The notes under the pieces were generated by a model, which was given only the letters and a program-made list of their open reading frames with translations, ran no database searches and was not told the origin of the DNA. From Thinopyrum elongatum (lineage: Eukaryota; Streptophyta; Magnoliopsida; Poales; Poaceae): a DNA stretch of 64,000 bases. The DNA lies in NCBI GenBank assembly GCA_011799875.1, contig CM022301.1:326882929-326946928 (forward strand). Direction: 5' to 3'. Made by a program: the position numbers and the translations under genes. Below are positions 1 through 12,832 of this stretch, piece after piece (the first letter of the stretch is position 1; each line of letters opens with the position of its first letter).

Positions 1-2
1 TT

Positions 3-680
3 CCCTATGCTTCAGCCATAGGCTCTATCATGTATGCAATGCTGTGTACCAAACCTGATGTGTGCCTTGCTATTAGTTTAGCAGGGAGGTACCAAAGTAA
101 TCCAGGAGTGGATCACTGGACAGTGGTCAAGAACATCCTGAAATACCTGAAAAGGACCAAGGATATGTTTCTCGTTTATGGAGGTGACAAAGAGCTCATC
201 GTAAATGGTTACGTTGATGCAAGCTTTGACACTGATCCGGACGATTCTAAATCGCAAATCGGATACGTGTTTATATTGAACGGTGGAGCTGTCAGTTGGA
301 GCAGTTCTAAACAGAGCGTCGTGGCGGGATCTACATGTGAAGCGGAGTACATTGCTGCTTCGGAAGCAGCAAATGAAGGAGTCTGGATGAAGGAGTTCAT
401 ATCCGATCTAGGTGTCATACCTAGTGCATCGGGTCCAATGAAAATCTTTTGTGACAATACTGGTGCAATTGCCTTGGCAAAGGAATCCAGATTTCACAAG
501 AGAACCAAGCACATCAAGAGACGCTTCAACTCCATCCGGGATCAAGTCCAGGTGGGAGACATAGAGATTTGCAAGATACATACGGATCTGAATTTTGCAG
601 ACCCGTTGACTAAGCCTCTTCCACGAGCAAAACATGATCAGCACCAAGGCTTCATGGGTGTTAGAATCATTACTGTGTAA
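3..680 (+). CDS. Copia retrotransposon polyprotein, C-terminal part (RNase H)
   Basis: This is the 3' end of a Ty1/Copia pol gene; the frame is already open at the window edge, so the ATG at 30 is internal. The translation carries the usual end of the reverse transcriptase followed by RNase H, which degrades the RNA strand during reverse transcription. Visible RNase H acidic residues are the D of GYVDASF, the E of CEAEYIA and the D of FCDNTGAIA. The motifs TKHIKRRFNSIRD and ADPLTKPL close the domain as is normal for Copia. The stop codon lies 33 bp before the 3' LTR, separated by a polypurine tract (caagtgggagac). No frameshift or stop is seen in the visible part, so this copy is fairly young or was active until recently. 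The rest of the element lies outside the window. Confidence 0.93.
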   Translation, partial: PYASAIGSIMYAMLCTKPDVCLAISLAGRYQSNPGVDHWTVVKNILKYLKRTKDMFLVYGGDKELIVNGYVDASFDTDPDDSKSQIGYVFILNGGAVSWSSSKQSVVAGSTCEAEYIAASEAANEGVWMKEFISDLGVIPSASGPMKIFCDNTGAIALAKESRFHKRTKHIKRRFNSIRDQVQVGDIEICKIHTDLNFADPLTKPLPRAKHDQHQGFMGVRIITV

Positions 681-713
681 TCTAGATTATTGACTCTAGT
701 GCAAGTGGGAGAC

Positions 714-2442
714 TGAAGGAAATATGCCCTAGAGGCAATAATAAAGTTATTATTTATTTCCTTATATCATGATAAATGTTTATTATTCATGCTAGAATTG
801 TATTAACCGGAAACATGATACATGTGTGAATACATAGACAAATAGAGTGTCACTAGTAAGCCTCTACTAGACTAGCTCGTTAATCAAAGATGGTTATGTT
901 TCCTAACCATAGACATGAGTTGTCATTTGATTAACGGGATCACATCATTAGGAGAATGATGTGATTGACTTAACCCATTCCGTTAGCTTAGCACTTGATC
1001 GTTTAGTATGTTGCTATTGCTTTCTTCATGACTTATACATGTTCCTATGACTATGAGATTATGCAACTCCCGTTTACCGGAGGAACACTTTGTGTGCTAC
1101 CAAACGTCACAACGTAACTGGGTGATTATAAAGGTGCTCTACAGGTGTCTCCGAAGGTACTTGTTGAGTTGGCGTATTTCGAGATTAGGATTTGTCACTC
1201 CGATTGTCGGAGAGGTATCTCTGGGCCCACTCGGTAATGCACATCACTATAAGCCTTGCAAGCAATGTAACTAATAAGTTAGTTGCGGGATGATGCATTA
1301 CGAAACGAGTAAAAAGACTTGACGGTAACGAGATTGAGCTAGGTATTGAGATACCGATGATCGAATCTCGGGCAAGTGACATACCGATGACAAAGGGAAC
1401 AACGTATGTTGTTATGCGGTTTGACCGATAAAGATCTTCGTAGAATATGTAGGAACCAATATGAGCATCCAGGTTCCGCTATTGGTTATTGACCGGAGAC
1501 GTGTCTCGGTCATGTCTACATAGTTCTCGAACCCGTAGGGTCCGCACGCTTAAAGTTCTGTGACGATTTGTATTATGAGTTTATGTGTTTTGATGTACCA
1601 AAGGTAGTTCGGAGTCCCGGATGAGATCGGGGACATGACGAGGAGTCTCGAAATGGTCGAGACGTAAAGATCGATATATTGGACGACTATATTCGGACAT
1701 CGGAAAGGTTCCGAGTGGTCCGGGTATTTTTCGGAGTACCGGGGAGTTACGGGAATACGGGGAAGAAGTATATGGGCCTTATTGGGCTTTAGGGAAGAGA
1801 GAGAGAGGTAGGCCGTGCGCCTCCCCAAGGCCTAGTCCGAATTGGACTAGGGGGAGGGGCTGCGCCCCCTCCTTCCTTCTCTTCTCTCTTCCCCTTCCTT
1901 CTCTCCTACTCCTACTACTTGGAAGGGGGGGAATCCTACTCCCGGTGGGAGTAGGACTCCTCCAGGGCGCGCCATAGCTAGGCCGGCCCTCCCCCCTCCT
2001 CCACTCCTTTATATACGTGGCCAGGGGGCACCCCATAGACACAACAATTGATCATTGATCTCTTAGCCGTGTGCGGTGCCCCCCTCCACCATAATCCACC
2101 TCGATCATATCGCAGCGGTGCTTAGGCGAAGCCCTGCGTCGGTAGCATCATCATCACCGTCACCACGCCGTCGTGCTGACGAAACTCTCCTGTGAAGCTT
2201 TGCTGGATCGGAGCTCGCGGGACGTCATCGAGTTGAACGTGTGCTGAACTCGGAGGTGCCGTGCGTTCGGTACTTGGATCGGTCGGATCGTGAAGACGTA
2301 CGACTACATCAACCGCGTTGTGCTAACGCTTCCGCTTTCAGTCTACGAGGGTATGTGGACACACTCTCCCCTCTCATTGCTATGCATCACCATGATCCTG
2401 TGTGTGCGTAGGAAATTTTTGAAATTACTACGTTTCCCAACA
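714..2442 (+). mobile_element. 3' LTR of the Copia element at the window start
   Basis: This 1,729 bp LTR begins with TGAAGGAAATATGCCC directly after the polypurine tract and ends with TTTCCCAACA. Sequence style and order of blocks match the Angela/BARE/WIS group of Triticeae Copia elements. The same layout recurs in the LTR at 55985-57738. The first dinucleotides TG and last CA are kept. The following base run (2443 onward) belongs to another LTR of the same type, so this element is nested. Confidence 0.88.
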
Positions 2443-3254
2443 TAGACATGTGTTGTCACTTGATAACGGGATCACATCATTATATATGGAAAGTTGTTTT
2501 CGGGATTTTGGAAAAAGTTTCAGTTTTTTCGGTATTGTACCGGGAAGCTTCCAGAAGCTTCTGGAAACTTCCAGAGGAGTCCGAAAGTCCACCAAGGGTT
2601 CCACCACGTCCCAAGGATCAGCATGGGCTGAGGGGAGGCGCCCTGACCTTATTGGGCCAGACGCACACAAGTCCCTCAAGGCCCATGCAGTTGGGAAAGG
2701 TGGAAAGTCCACTTTTGTATGGAAGGGAAGGAGGAGGACTAGGATTCCACCTCCTCCCCCCTTGGCTGCGCCCTAGGGTTTGGAGGGGCTGTTCCCCATG
2801 CCCCTCCACCTATATATAGAGGGGAGAGTGCGCCCCAAGAGGAGATACCAAGCCCTTGGCGCCCCTCTCTCTCCCGTTACTCCGTACTTCCACTGCATCG
2901 TCCCGGCGACGCTTAGCAAAGCGTTGTCGGTGCTCCACCACCACCATCACCACCACGCCGTCGTGTTGGTTGTGATCCCATCTACTTCTCCTCTCCCGCT
3001 TGCTGGATCAAGAAGGAGACGTCATCGAGCCGAATGCGTGCTAAACTCGGAGGTGCTGTCCATTCGGCACTAGATTGGTTGGATCGTGATCGGGTCGCGA
3101 AGAGTACGACTACATCAACCGCGTTATATACGCTTCCGCTTAGCGATCTACAAGGGTATGTAGATGCTCTCCACCTCTCGTAGCTATGCATCTCCATGGA
3201 TAGATCTTGCGTGTGCATAGAATTTTTTTGTTTTCCATGCAACGTTCCCCATCA
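2443..3254 (+). mobile_element. 3' part of an Angela/BARE-like LTR, host of the first element
   Basis: The sequence resumes inside an LTR (TAGACATGTGTTGTCACTTG, compare 905-935 and 56185-56205) and runs to a canonical LTR end, GTTCCCCATCA. Its 5' part should lie beyond the left window edge, on the other side of the inserted Copia element. Around 2481 the text jumps from the block that follows the ATCACATCATT motif to a block normally about 700 bp further on, so it also has an internal deletion. No primer binding site follows at 3255, so this is either a 3' LTR or a solo LTR. Confidence 0.75.
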
Positions 3255-4280
3255 GCTCGTTCTTCTCTGCAACGCAGATATACTTCGGTGAAGTTACTCG
3301 AACTTGGCACCAGAGACAATATTCTCTTCGGATTCTGTATGGACTATTTCTCTCTGTATGCACTAACAAACAAATCAGTCCATACCTGTTTCTGTCAACA
3401 ATCTCCAAAACACGGGAAGGCAGATATTGCACCAACAAATTCTCTCCGCACCTAATCTCTTCATTCCAGGAAACGCAATTCTACTTTCACTTTTGTTTAT
3501 GTTATACCTTTAAGAGTTTTTATCGTTGTTACTTCGAACCTTTTATCCTTGTCATTCTGGTTTATTCGTCCACCTGGACAATAACAATATTTGCAGAAGC
3601 TCAAGTAGTTACTTCACACAAGAACTGTGACACCTTGTGTGTGACAGAAGCGCCAATATACATACTTTCCTCTGCTCTCCGTTGGGACGATAACTAATTG
3701 GGATACTTGAAAGTGCTACATAACCCTGTTTGGCTTGCAGGCATTAGTCCCCTCTAGGCGTGGGAGATGCAGGTGAGTGGTAAGATTCAGTTGTGCCCAT
3801 TCTATATGTCGTCATTCGTGTTTGTAGTCTTAGATCTGTCCAGAAAGTTCTTATTATGTGGTGAACTCTATGCGTGCTGTTCAATTTAAGGGCCTGGGCA
3901 ACATGATCTCAAGACCTATACTGGTAACACATGTTTTTTAGGAAATCTGCGACCTCTGAAGTGACAGGTGGAGACATCTAAGAGGACCGAAGATAATATG
4001 AGATAACGGTGATCCATTAAACTTAATGCTTGGTTCCGGTCTAAGGGCCTTAATTGTGGAGACGTCCACTCTATGGTAACGGCGAAGCAGGACCATATAA
4101 TGGAATATAATCCCGTGGGGAGGAGTTCCATGACCTTAGGGTGATCCGCCCACCAAACAAACATATCGAATACTATATTCATGATAGAAGGTAACTGGTA
4201 TTACCATCGCACAAGCACACTTGATGTATACCGCTACTTGTGATAAGTGTTGAGATTCTCCGAAGAGGAAGGGTGATGTA
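3255..4280. other. No gene recognised
   Basis: About 1 kb of intergenic DNA with moderate GC content. No convincing coding exon, RNA gene or complete mobile element was recognised. It may be the internal part of the minus-strand Gypsy-type relic that follows. Confidence 0.4.
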
Positions 4281-5640
4281 GTATAGTACCATATAGTGTT
4301 TCACTTAGTTAAGAACCAATGTTTATCGAACCAATAGGAGACACCACACAAACAAGATAAGCAGTACCTGCACACACACACACAAAGCAAATGCTTGCAG
4401 CCAACGATGGCAAGATGGTTGTCAATCCCCTTGTTCTTGTCAGTTGCAAGGATTAAATCTGATAGTGGTAGATATATAAAACAAAAATAAAATAAAAACA
4501 ACGAGCAACTTTAGGGTTTTAGTACATCTGGAAAATGGACCCGGGGGCCATAGGTTAACTAGAGGCATCTCTCTCATAAGCATAACAATGGTGGGTAAAC
4601 AAATTACAGTTGGGCAATTGACTGAATAACGCATGACTATGATTATGATTCTTCATGGCATGATTCATATATAGGCATTACGTCCGTGATAAGTAGACCG
4701 TTAAACTTACTGACGCCTACTACTATTACTCCATCCCAAGACCGCTATCCAACATGCATCTCAAAGTATTGAGTTCATGACAAACAGAATAATGCTTTAA
4801 GCAAGATGACATAATGTAGACAAAGTAAGACCAATTAATATGTTCGAACCCATCGTTTTATCCTTAGTAACAACAATACAATACGTGCCTTGCAACTCCT
4901 CCTGTCATAGAGTAAGGACACCACAAGATTGAACCTACTAACAAGACCACTCCCACTGAAGATAAATCAATCAACCTGGCAAAGAAAACGGATAGATCAA
5001 AGAGAAATACAAGACTATAAAATCACACATAAATAGATGTCAAAAGGATTCAAATACTTTCAATGAATAATCTGATCATAAACCCAAAATTCATCGGATC
5101 CCAACAAACACACCGCGAGAATTACATCGAATAGATCTCCGGAGAGATCATTGTATTGAAGATTAAAAAAAGAGAGAAAACCATCTAGTTACTGCAATGG
5201 ACACGTAAGTCCTGTGGGAACTACTCACACATCATCATGGAGGCAGCAAGGTCGATGAAGATCGCCTCCCCGAAAAAGGCCTACAGATGGGATCACAGAA
5301 GAACAGAGGCTTGCGGCGACGGAAAAATTATTTTCGGGTTTTGCTTCGGTTTTTTTTTTGGAATATTAGGGAATTTATAGGCCAGAGATTAGGTCAAACG
5401 AAGCCACGTGGGCCCCCACAAGTGCTGATGGCGTGCCTCCCCGGGGCGTGCCGTGTGAGCTTGTCACTCCCTCGTGCATCTCCTGGTCTGTCCCCGAAGA
5501 TTCTAGGGTCTCTTCTGGTCAAAAAAAAAACACTATAAAGTTTAATCGTGTTTGAAATTCGTTTGATATGGTTTTTCCGCGAAACAAAGAAAGAGCCAAA
5601 AAAAAACAGGAACTGACACTGGGCACTAAGTCAATACGCA
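4281..5640 (-). mobile_element. Gypsy-type LTR relic
   Basis: Read on the minus strand, this region shares the block order of the Gypsy LTR at 60770-62360. It has the block TAGTGCCCAGTGTCAG near 5620 (compare 60892), a leader with TTCTTCTGTGATCCC, and a block resembling 62157-62290 (CTCCTATTGGTTCGATAAAC). It lacks the usual LTR start TGATACGTCTCC, so the outer end is lost. A short CA microsatellite lies at 4369-4384. Confidence 0.55.
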
Positions 5641-7389
5641 AAAATGAAAAAGAAAATGCAACAGCCAATGTGAATTCCAAAAAAAATGCGAGGCACAAAG
5701 TGTCTAATATCCACATCATATTTTGTCTGACAAAGCATTTTATTTTTTGCGGGAATTTTTCGAACGCAATTTGGAATTATTTTTCTTACAAAATCCACAC
5801 AAATGTTTTTTTACAAACTTTGTATATACAGAAAATAATGCAGCCAAAACTTCAGAAGAGCACCCTCAAAAAAAAAAAAACTTCAGAAGAGCACATGGGC
5901 TGCCGCTAGTGGGCCCACCTCATGTATGTGCCAGTCTCAGGAGGCAAAGCACAATCCCTCAAAAAAAAAGGAGGCAAAGCACAACCTTCTCCTAGGATGG
6001 GACCCACATTGCGCAGAGACAGAGAGCAGCACACGTGAGCCCTGCCCGCTCGCTCGCTGGCTCCATCGTCCGGGACGGACATTGGGCGAAACGGATCAAA
6101 CGGGTCGTCTCCTCCCCACGCCACGAACAAGCACGCGACGCAAGCACAACCCAACGTCCCAACCAGCAGCCGATCGAGGAGTCCCATCGTACGCTGCACC
6201 ACGCCTCCAGCACAGACTCCCCCCCGATCCGATGGCGATCAACGACGACATTAAATACATACGACTTCCTCTCTACCCTACCCAACCAAAACCAAGACCA
6301 AGGCCAAAACCAAAACAAAAAGCAGCAGCATCCCATCCGATCGGGGCAGCCGGAAACACAAAAGAAATCCCCCAATCCCATTCCCGAAATCCCGTCTAAT
6401 TCTAATCTAATCTTTTAAGTTTTCTGTTTTTCCTTTCCGTCGCCCCAGCAGTAATGAGGAGGCAGCGGCAGCCGCAGCGAAAACGAAAAGCGCCAAGAGA
6501 ACAACAACAACAACAACATCAACGCACCAGGCAGCCGCAGCATCATCATCGACGGAGGAAGCGCAAGATAGATGCGCGAGCAAAGCACAAAGCAATCCCA
6601 AAGGGAAGGGATAGAGAAAGAAAAAGTCCCCACTGCCCGCCCGAGCCGTCAAAATCCAATCTTTGACGGGGGACGCCTCGCCCTCCCCTACTGTTCTCCC
6701 CTCCGGTTTGTTTTGTTTGCGGCTCCGCGATAATTATTATTGGCAGGCAGCCCCGGGTTGGTGGTTGCTGCTAATCAGGCTGCCGCTGCCTAATCCGCGA
6801 ATCTCCGCGTGATTCTCGTCCCAGTTTGGTCGGCTTCTTTCTTTCTTTCTTGGAGGTTCCTTGGATTCATCCGTTCATCGGGCGCGCAGGCGGGCTCGAT
6901 CGGGATGGACGGGGGCTGCTGCTGGGTTGGGCTCGCGTCCAATTCCCCACCACCACCACCACAAGTAGTACGCTTCTTTTTTATTGTTCCAGGAGTGGGA
7001 TTTGCCTTTGCGCTGTGAGAGGGAGCTATTTCCGCGATTCTCATTAGGGCTCCTGCGTCCTCCGTCTTCGTCTTCTCCCCCACGCTTTACTCTTTCGTTA
7101 TCCTCCTTTGCGCCCCCCGAATCCAATCCTCCCCCCTCCGCCGTCCCCCGTCCGGATCCGGGGCCCGTCCTCGATTTCGCCCGCCCCGCCGGCCCCCGAT
7201 TCGGCCGCCAGAATCCGCCTCCTGGTATGTTTCTCGCGCCGATTTGACGGTTCCTGTCTCAGATTTGGTTGGATTTTTCGAGGGATTTGTGGTCTGATCC
7301 CCCCTTGTGTTTCGCGGTTGCAGGGTTCCATGAAGTGACGCCCCCCCAGGTGAATTTCTGGGTCTTCCTGAGAGTTTTTGCTTGCGGCC
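5641..7389 (+). promoter_or_regulatory. Promoter and 5' leader region of the ARID4-type gene
   Basis: AT-rich sequence to about 5900 gives way to GC-rich DNA leading into the ARID gene. A CAA-rich run lies at 6498-6520. A probable 5' UTR intron runs from GTATGT at 7225 to TTGCAG ending at 7323, in a CT-rich leader. The open frames here (for example 5926-6399) are low-complexity and show no conserved domain. The transcription start could not be fixed from sequence. Confidence 0.5.
7225..7323 (+). other. Probable 5' UTR intron of the ARID4-type gene
   Basis: A GTATGT donor and TTGCAG acceptor bound 99 bp, 66 bp before the chosen ATG. This is a prediction from splice signals only. Confidence 0.45.
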
Positions 7390-10300
7390 ATGTCGCAAAT
7401 CCAGAGCTTGTCGCGGAGCTGCGTGCTACTCGCGGTGCTCTGCGGCAAGCACGCCGATAAGCACCAGCAGCGTGCGCCGCCGGGGAGGTCGGGGCCGGAG
7501 GCGAAGCGGCTGCGGCCGTCCTATCCGTTTCCTGAGCTCAGCTCAGCGGGGAGATTGGAGGTCAGTTAGTAGCGCCCTCACTTTGTTGTGCCTGGGGATG
7601 GATGGATTTTGCTTGGTTGCTCACATGGAAGGTGGCTTTTCGATGCAGGTGCACACGCTGGTTAATCCAACGCCGGAGCAGTTCCTCGAGGCGCAGCGGA
7701 TGGTGCAACCCAACTTCTTCTACATCCAGGGCCAGCAGCTGGAAGATGAGGAGATTGGTTCGCTCGTCTGGGGGGATGCCGACATGTCTGACCCGCAGTC
7801 GTTTGTCTGTCTCATCAGCCCGCCGTTCCCAACGATTGTAAGCGCAGAAATTTTCTCTCAACTGTCTGCAATGCTGTTTATTCCTTGGTTGAGTGGTGGC
7901 GGCAAGTTCAAGTTGCAGTGCTGTTAGCTGTTGATGGAATTGAGTTCCTAGTTGCATGATACTCGCTGACATGTTTTGGAGTCAACATTCTAGTTCCATA
8001 ACTAGCCTATCCCAACTTGTTTGGGACTGAAAGGCTTTGTTGTTGTTGATTCTAGTTCCATAACTGCAATCGGCATGTTTGATTGCAGCTGCTGTATGAA
8101 TCTGAAGAAACTTGTCCAAGGATGTCTGTTTAATTTGTCGCAATAAGACAGTTTGTCTAAGACTGCCCGTGCCACTAGGGTGGCTAATGTCTTTCCATTT
8201 CATTGCATGATGTACATGTTAGCTATTATGTTTTCACAGGCAGATTTCCTCTACATACTGCATTGGATTTTCTTTGCCTTGTGCTACTGTGGTCTGTACC
8301 AGATTCTCTTGATTCTTTTTGTCTGTGTGTGGGTGATGGTAACACTGCGTCTTGGTTATAACACAGGTTTATCTGGAGGTTCCTATTGGTGAAAAACTTG
8401 CCCAAGCAGTTCACTCAAAGGTAGACACATTAGTCTTTGCAATATTTTGCCCAAGCAACTAGAGTCCCATTGTCCATTTCTCTGAGTGTAGTTGGAAAGG
8501 TTGCACACAGAAGTATCTAGTAACCTGTCTTAAGTTTCACAAAAGAAAATCACTTTATTTTAGTTATACAATATTGTAATTTGCTAAATCATTAATGCTG
8601 GTTGTTTCATTTCAGGGTATTCCATATGTAATATACTGGAGAAATTCATTTTCATCTTATGCAGCATCCCATTTTCGCAATGCATTGTTGTCGGTAGTCC
8701 AAAGGTACCGCCATCCTCTTTTCACCTTTCATTAGCATCATATGTCAATGACATGTAACAATCTGTTTATGCTTGAATGTAGTTCGGTGAGCCATACATG
8801 GGATTCCTTCCAGCTTGCTCATGCATCCTTTCGACTATACTGCGTAAGAAACAATCATGTTCAAAGTGTTAAACTCGGCCCTCGTCTACTTGGGGATGCT
8901 CCAAAGGTAAATGTAGTCATTCCCGAGAATGAAATGGCCGAGGAAGAAGGTTCTTCTTCTGAAGTGTCCCCAGCTATAAAAATATATGATGATGACATCA
9001 ACATGAAATTTCTTCTCTGTGGAGTACCAAGCGTGCTGGTAAGCTTCGATATATTATACGTATGGATTATCCACATCTCTTTCATATTGTTTGTTACTCG
9101 ATTCAACTATGTCTTAATTTCATCTCTATTCTTGTGCAGGACTCTTGTTTGCTGGGCTCATTAGAAGATGGTCTGAATGCTCTTCTAAATATCGAAGTAT
9201 GGATTAAAGCATTGTAGTTCAACAATACTTCTTGTCCTCCACGTCCTTCTATGTATGGAATAAATATGATTTCTCAGTCATGGAACAAATGTTCAACTAT
9301 TTGCTAAAGGAAAAGAAAACGTGGTATTACGATTCTAACAACAACCTTCATTGACAATCTAAGAAATCTTGTTTACAGAAGTATGATTTGACTAGGTTAC
9401 ATTTTGTCGAATCTGTTTTCTCAATTACATGGATTTTATCACATTTACACTCTTGTTCAAAACATTTATGCTCTTGTTTCAAGAGCCAGAAGAAGCTACA
9501 CTCCTCACTGGACAATGGTTACAAGCAAGGACCACATAAAAATAAAATCCATCATGATGTGCGGCACCAAACACTGCACGTAAATGAAATACTAGAGACG
9601 CAGCTTGAGTTCATTCAATTTGTACACAAAACAACAAGACTAGTAAGAAGATGCATCCTTTTGTCTTATATGTGAAGCGGCAAAACCAGATTACATGTTG
9701 ATGTTTGATCGACACACATCCAAAAACACCGTGCTATTTAGCTATTTCTTTTACTACTTGTCGGTAAACACATGGATACACAAATAAAACAAGGGACCAA
9801 ATAAAATAAATGTGCTAATCTTAGATGCTCCAGGATTTGTTCAGCTAACTCTTATCTATCAATCTTTGTACCACTTTTGTTTGTTTCACTATACTTTTCA
9901 TATGTATTATTAATAGCTCTATGTAACGTTTGATTCTGTTTTGGACAGATTCGTGGGAGTAAACTTCAGAACCGAATCAGGTGTGTTGATTTTCTGTCTG
10001 TTGGGGTTGAGAATTCTTACCTGATAACCTTCCTGTAGAGTGCTGAGTCAAGTTTATTTGCTATACATTATGTATTCCCAGCTAGCTCTTAACTATTGTT
10101 GCTTATTATTCTTACTAAATGAAAGAGAGGGAGGGGACAAGTAGATTATTGTTAAAATTAACCAGTGAGCCTTTGTTGGTAGAGTTGCTAACTAAGTACA
10201 TGTGTACTAGTTTCTTTGTAAATATTGGGGTCACCCTGTACAAGAAGTCTTTTCATCTGCAGTTTTTTTTTCTGCTGCCAACTTTATCTTTGTCAAAGAT

Positions 10301-12832
10301 TCTTTGTGGGTAAAGCAGAAACTGATCGGGTGTTTTCATATGTGACAGTGCTTCTCCACCGCCTCTTGAAGCAGCTTCTGTACCACGTGGAATGGTTACA
10401 ATGCGTTGTGATATGACAACTTGCAGTTCTTCTCATGTGTCACTTCTTGTTTCTGGGAGTGCACAAACTTGTTTTGATGACCAGGTACAGATTAGCCCAT
10501 ACTTGAGACCTTTCTTGACTTGACCACACAAACTCATATGGTGTTTGCTATGTCTGCAGCTTCTAGAAAGCCACATAAAAAATGAACTCATTGAGAAGAG
10601 CCAGCTAGTCCGTGCTCTACCGAACAGTGAGGATAAGCTCTCATCGACCGAGCCTTTCACTTCTATGTCCACTGCTTGTGGTGCTTCTACCTTTGAAGTC
10701 TGGATGACCCTTCCTAAGTGGGCAGCACAGGTTGGTTTAATAGATTGAATGCAACAGATATGCAACAAATTTGAATTCCATGGTGTGCTGATGTGTGCAT
10801 TATCTGTCATCGCTTGGTTACTTCTATTCGTATTGTCTATGCATGTGATTCAGTTTGCTACTTCTAATGCTCCTATTATGTGGACTCCTTATGACCTTTT
10901 TTTATGCCTCACGCCTGAGTTGTTTACATATGAATCAATTTTCGTTTATATCTGATGACTGAACATTATTTTCTGGAATTTAGGTTTTGAAGCATCTAGC
11001 ACCAGAAATTTCATACAGGAGCCTAGTTGCACTTGGAGTTGGTTGTGTAAATGCTACTCCTGTTGCTTCATTCGAGAGGCAAGATGCAGACCGCCTTCTT
11101 TTCTTCTGCACCGGTCAACGGAGAGATTCAGCCAGTGGAAGTGGCCCATATTTTCATCTGCCAAGATGGTCAGCCTCCCTTACCAAGGACAGAGCAAAGA
11201 CTGGTTCAGAATCAAAATCAAATTTGTTAGGTGTGAATGGAACTTCAGAGGACACGAAAGCTCCGGTTGAAGGGCCTTCCTCGCTGACATCCTTCAAGGG
11301 AAAATTGAAGCCTGCAACTATGAGGCCTATTCCCCACTCTCGACAGCAGCAAATGCATCCTTTTATGGGTTTCCCTGAAGCTAACATTCACGAAATTAGT
11401 CAGGCCAAGCCAAACTTGCCAGTTGCTCCACCTGTTAAGCATCATAATTCAGCACCTGCTTCTACAGCAGCGCATAGGAAATCAACTTCAGGGCCATCTC
11501 ATGCTCAATCGATCATTCAGCTCAATCCTCTTCCCATGAAGAAACATGGGTGTGATCGATTGCCTATCCAAGTGTGCTCCGAGGTATGCTTCTTTGAGCT
11601 TGATGAGGACGAAATGTCTCTATACTAAGACAACTACACCAAGCTAGAATAATCGGTCTGTTCTTTGACCTTTTGCAGGAGGACTTTCTGAAGGATGTCA
11701 TGCAATTTTTAATGCAGAGGGGCCACCATCGACTCGTTCCTCATGGAGGTCTAGCTGAATTTCCTGATGCAGTCCTTAATGCAAAGCGTCTTGATCTCTA
11801 TAACTTGTACAAAGAGGTAATTCTGCACTTTTGCTTACAGTGTACTCTAATGATTAAAGAGGTACAAATAAATGTGCATTTTTGTTAATCATAGTTCCCT
11901 GACAAAGGTTTTTTTTTTCAGGTGGTGTCCAGGGGTGGCTTTTATGTGGGCAATGGTATAAACTGGAAGGGTCAAGTCTTTTCAAAGATGCGAAACCACA
12001 CTGTAACAAATAGAATGACTGTACGTATCCACTATTCACTTCCCTTAGATAGAATTATTGAATTTTGTTATATCCTTTAGCTATCAATGCTGAGGAACAA
12101 GGGAACAACCTGGGTGTCGGCCATTTCTAGAAGTATTTTTCCATTTCAATTTTGAACATGTGTTAGCTTAATTTTGATCTGGTCTCCATGATAACAATGA
12201 ATTACTACCTTCATTTTTTCTCCGAAATTTTGTGATCACTTCCATTAGCTCCCTTCATAGCAAGTTAGTTTTACTGCTGCTGGCCGAGTGAAATGCTGAA
12301 CGTGTTCTAATTTTGCACTTGCCTGTGTATATTTAGGGTGTTGGGAACACACTGAAAAGACACTACGAGACTTACTTGCTGGAATATGAGCTATCACATG
12401 ACGACGTGGATGGGGAATGCTGTTTGCTTTGTCACAGGTCCGATCCTTTCTGCCATTATGTTTGCTTTGGATTTCAAGTTTGTCACTGTGAAACCTAACA
12501 CCATCTTTGTACATGATAATTTCAGTAGCGCTCCTGGAGATTGGGTGAACTGTGGTTTATGCGGTGAATGGGCTCATTTCGGTTGTGATAGACGGCAAGG
12601 TCTGGGCACTTTCAAGGTAAAAACTTGTCTTCTGTCATCCCCACCCCCTCTCCATGATAACTCATCTAACGATCGGTCTTCTTCTTCCTTGCAGGATTAT
12701 GCGAAGACAGACGGGTTGGAATACATCTGCCCGCATTGTAGTATAGCGAATTACAAGAAGAAGCCTCCTCTGCCCCAGAAAGTAGCCAACGGGTTTGCGA
12801 ATACCGTGCTGCCTGTATCACGGAATGTTTAA
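7390..12832 (+). CDS. ARID4: ARID and PHD-finger protein, ARID4 type (15 coding exons)
   Basis: Joining 7390-7560, 7649-7837, 8367-8420, 8616-8704, 8783-9038, 9140-9196, 9949-9980, 10349-10484, 10560-10730, 10984-11583, 11679-11816, 11922-12020, 12337-12437, 12526-12616 and 12695-12832 gives one 773 aa frame, every intron GT-AG. An ARID DNA-binding domain spans about residues 586-690 (EDFLKDVMQFLMQRG to KRHYETYLLEYE). A PHD-type zinc finger follows with C693, C696, C707, C710, H715, C718, C740 and C743. The long exon 10984-11583 is mostly a disordered Ser/Pro/Lys linker. The layout matches plant AT-rich interactive domain-containing protein 4; Arabidopsis ARID2/3/4 proteins are reported in the PEAT chromatin complex, so a nuclear chromatin role is expected. 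The ATG at 7390 was chosen because it is the first in frame after the leader and gives a family-like start. The gene looks intact. Confidence 0.9.
8004..8052 (+). mobile_element. Au-type SINE 3' fragment
   Basis: The run AGCCTATCCCAACTTGTTTG followed by GGGACTGAAAGGC and TTGTTGTTG is the 3' end of the Au SINE family. It lies in the intron between the second and third coding exons of the ARID gene and is strongly 5' truncated. Confidence 0.7.

Noticed and set aside
5926..6418. Overlapping long frames before the ARID gene
   Set aside because: Low-complexity, GC-biased sequence upstream of a clear coding start; no conserved motif and no start context. Treated as promoter and leader.
7378..7389. 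Alternative upstream ATG of the ARID gene (7378)
   Set aside because: It adds only four residues (MLAA) in frame and lies in a weaker context; the ATG at 7390 gives the family-like MSQIQ start. Either is possible.
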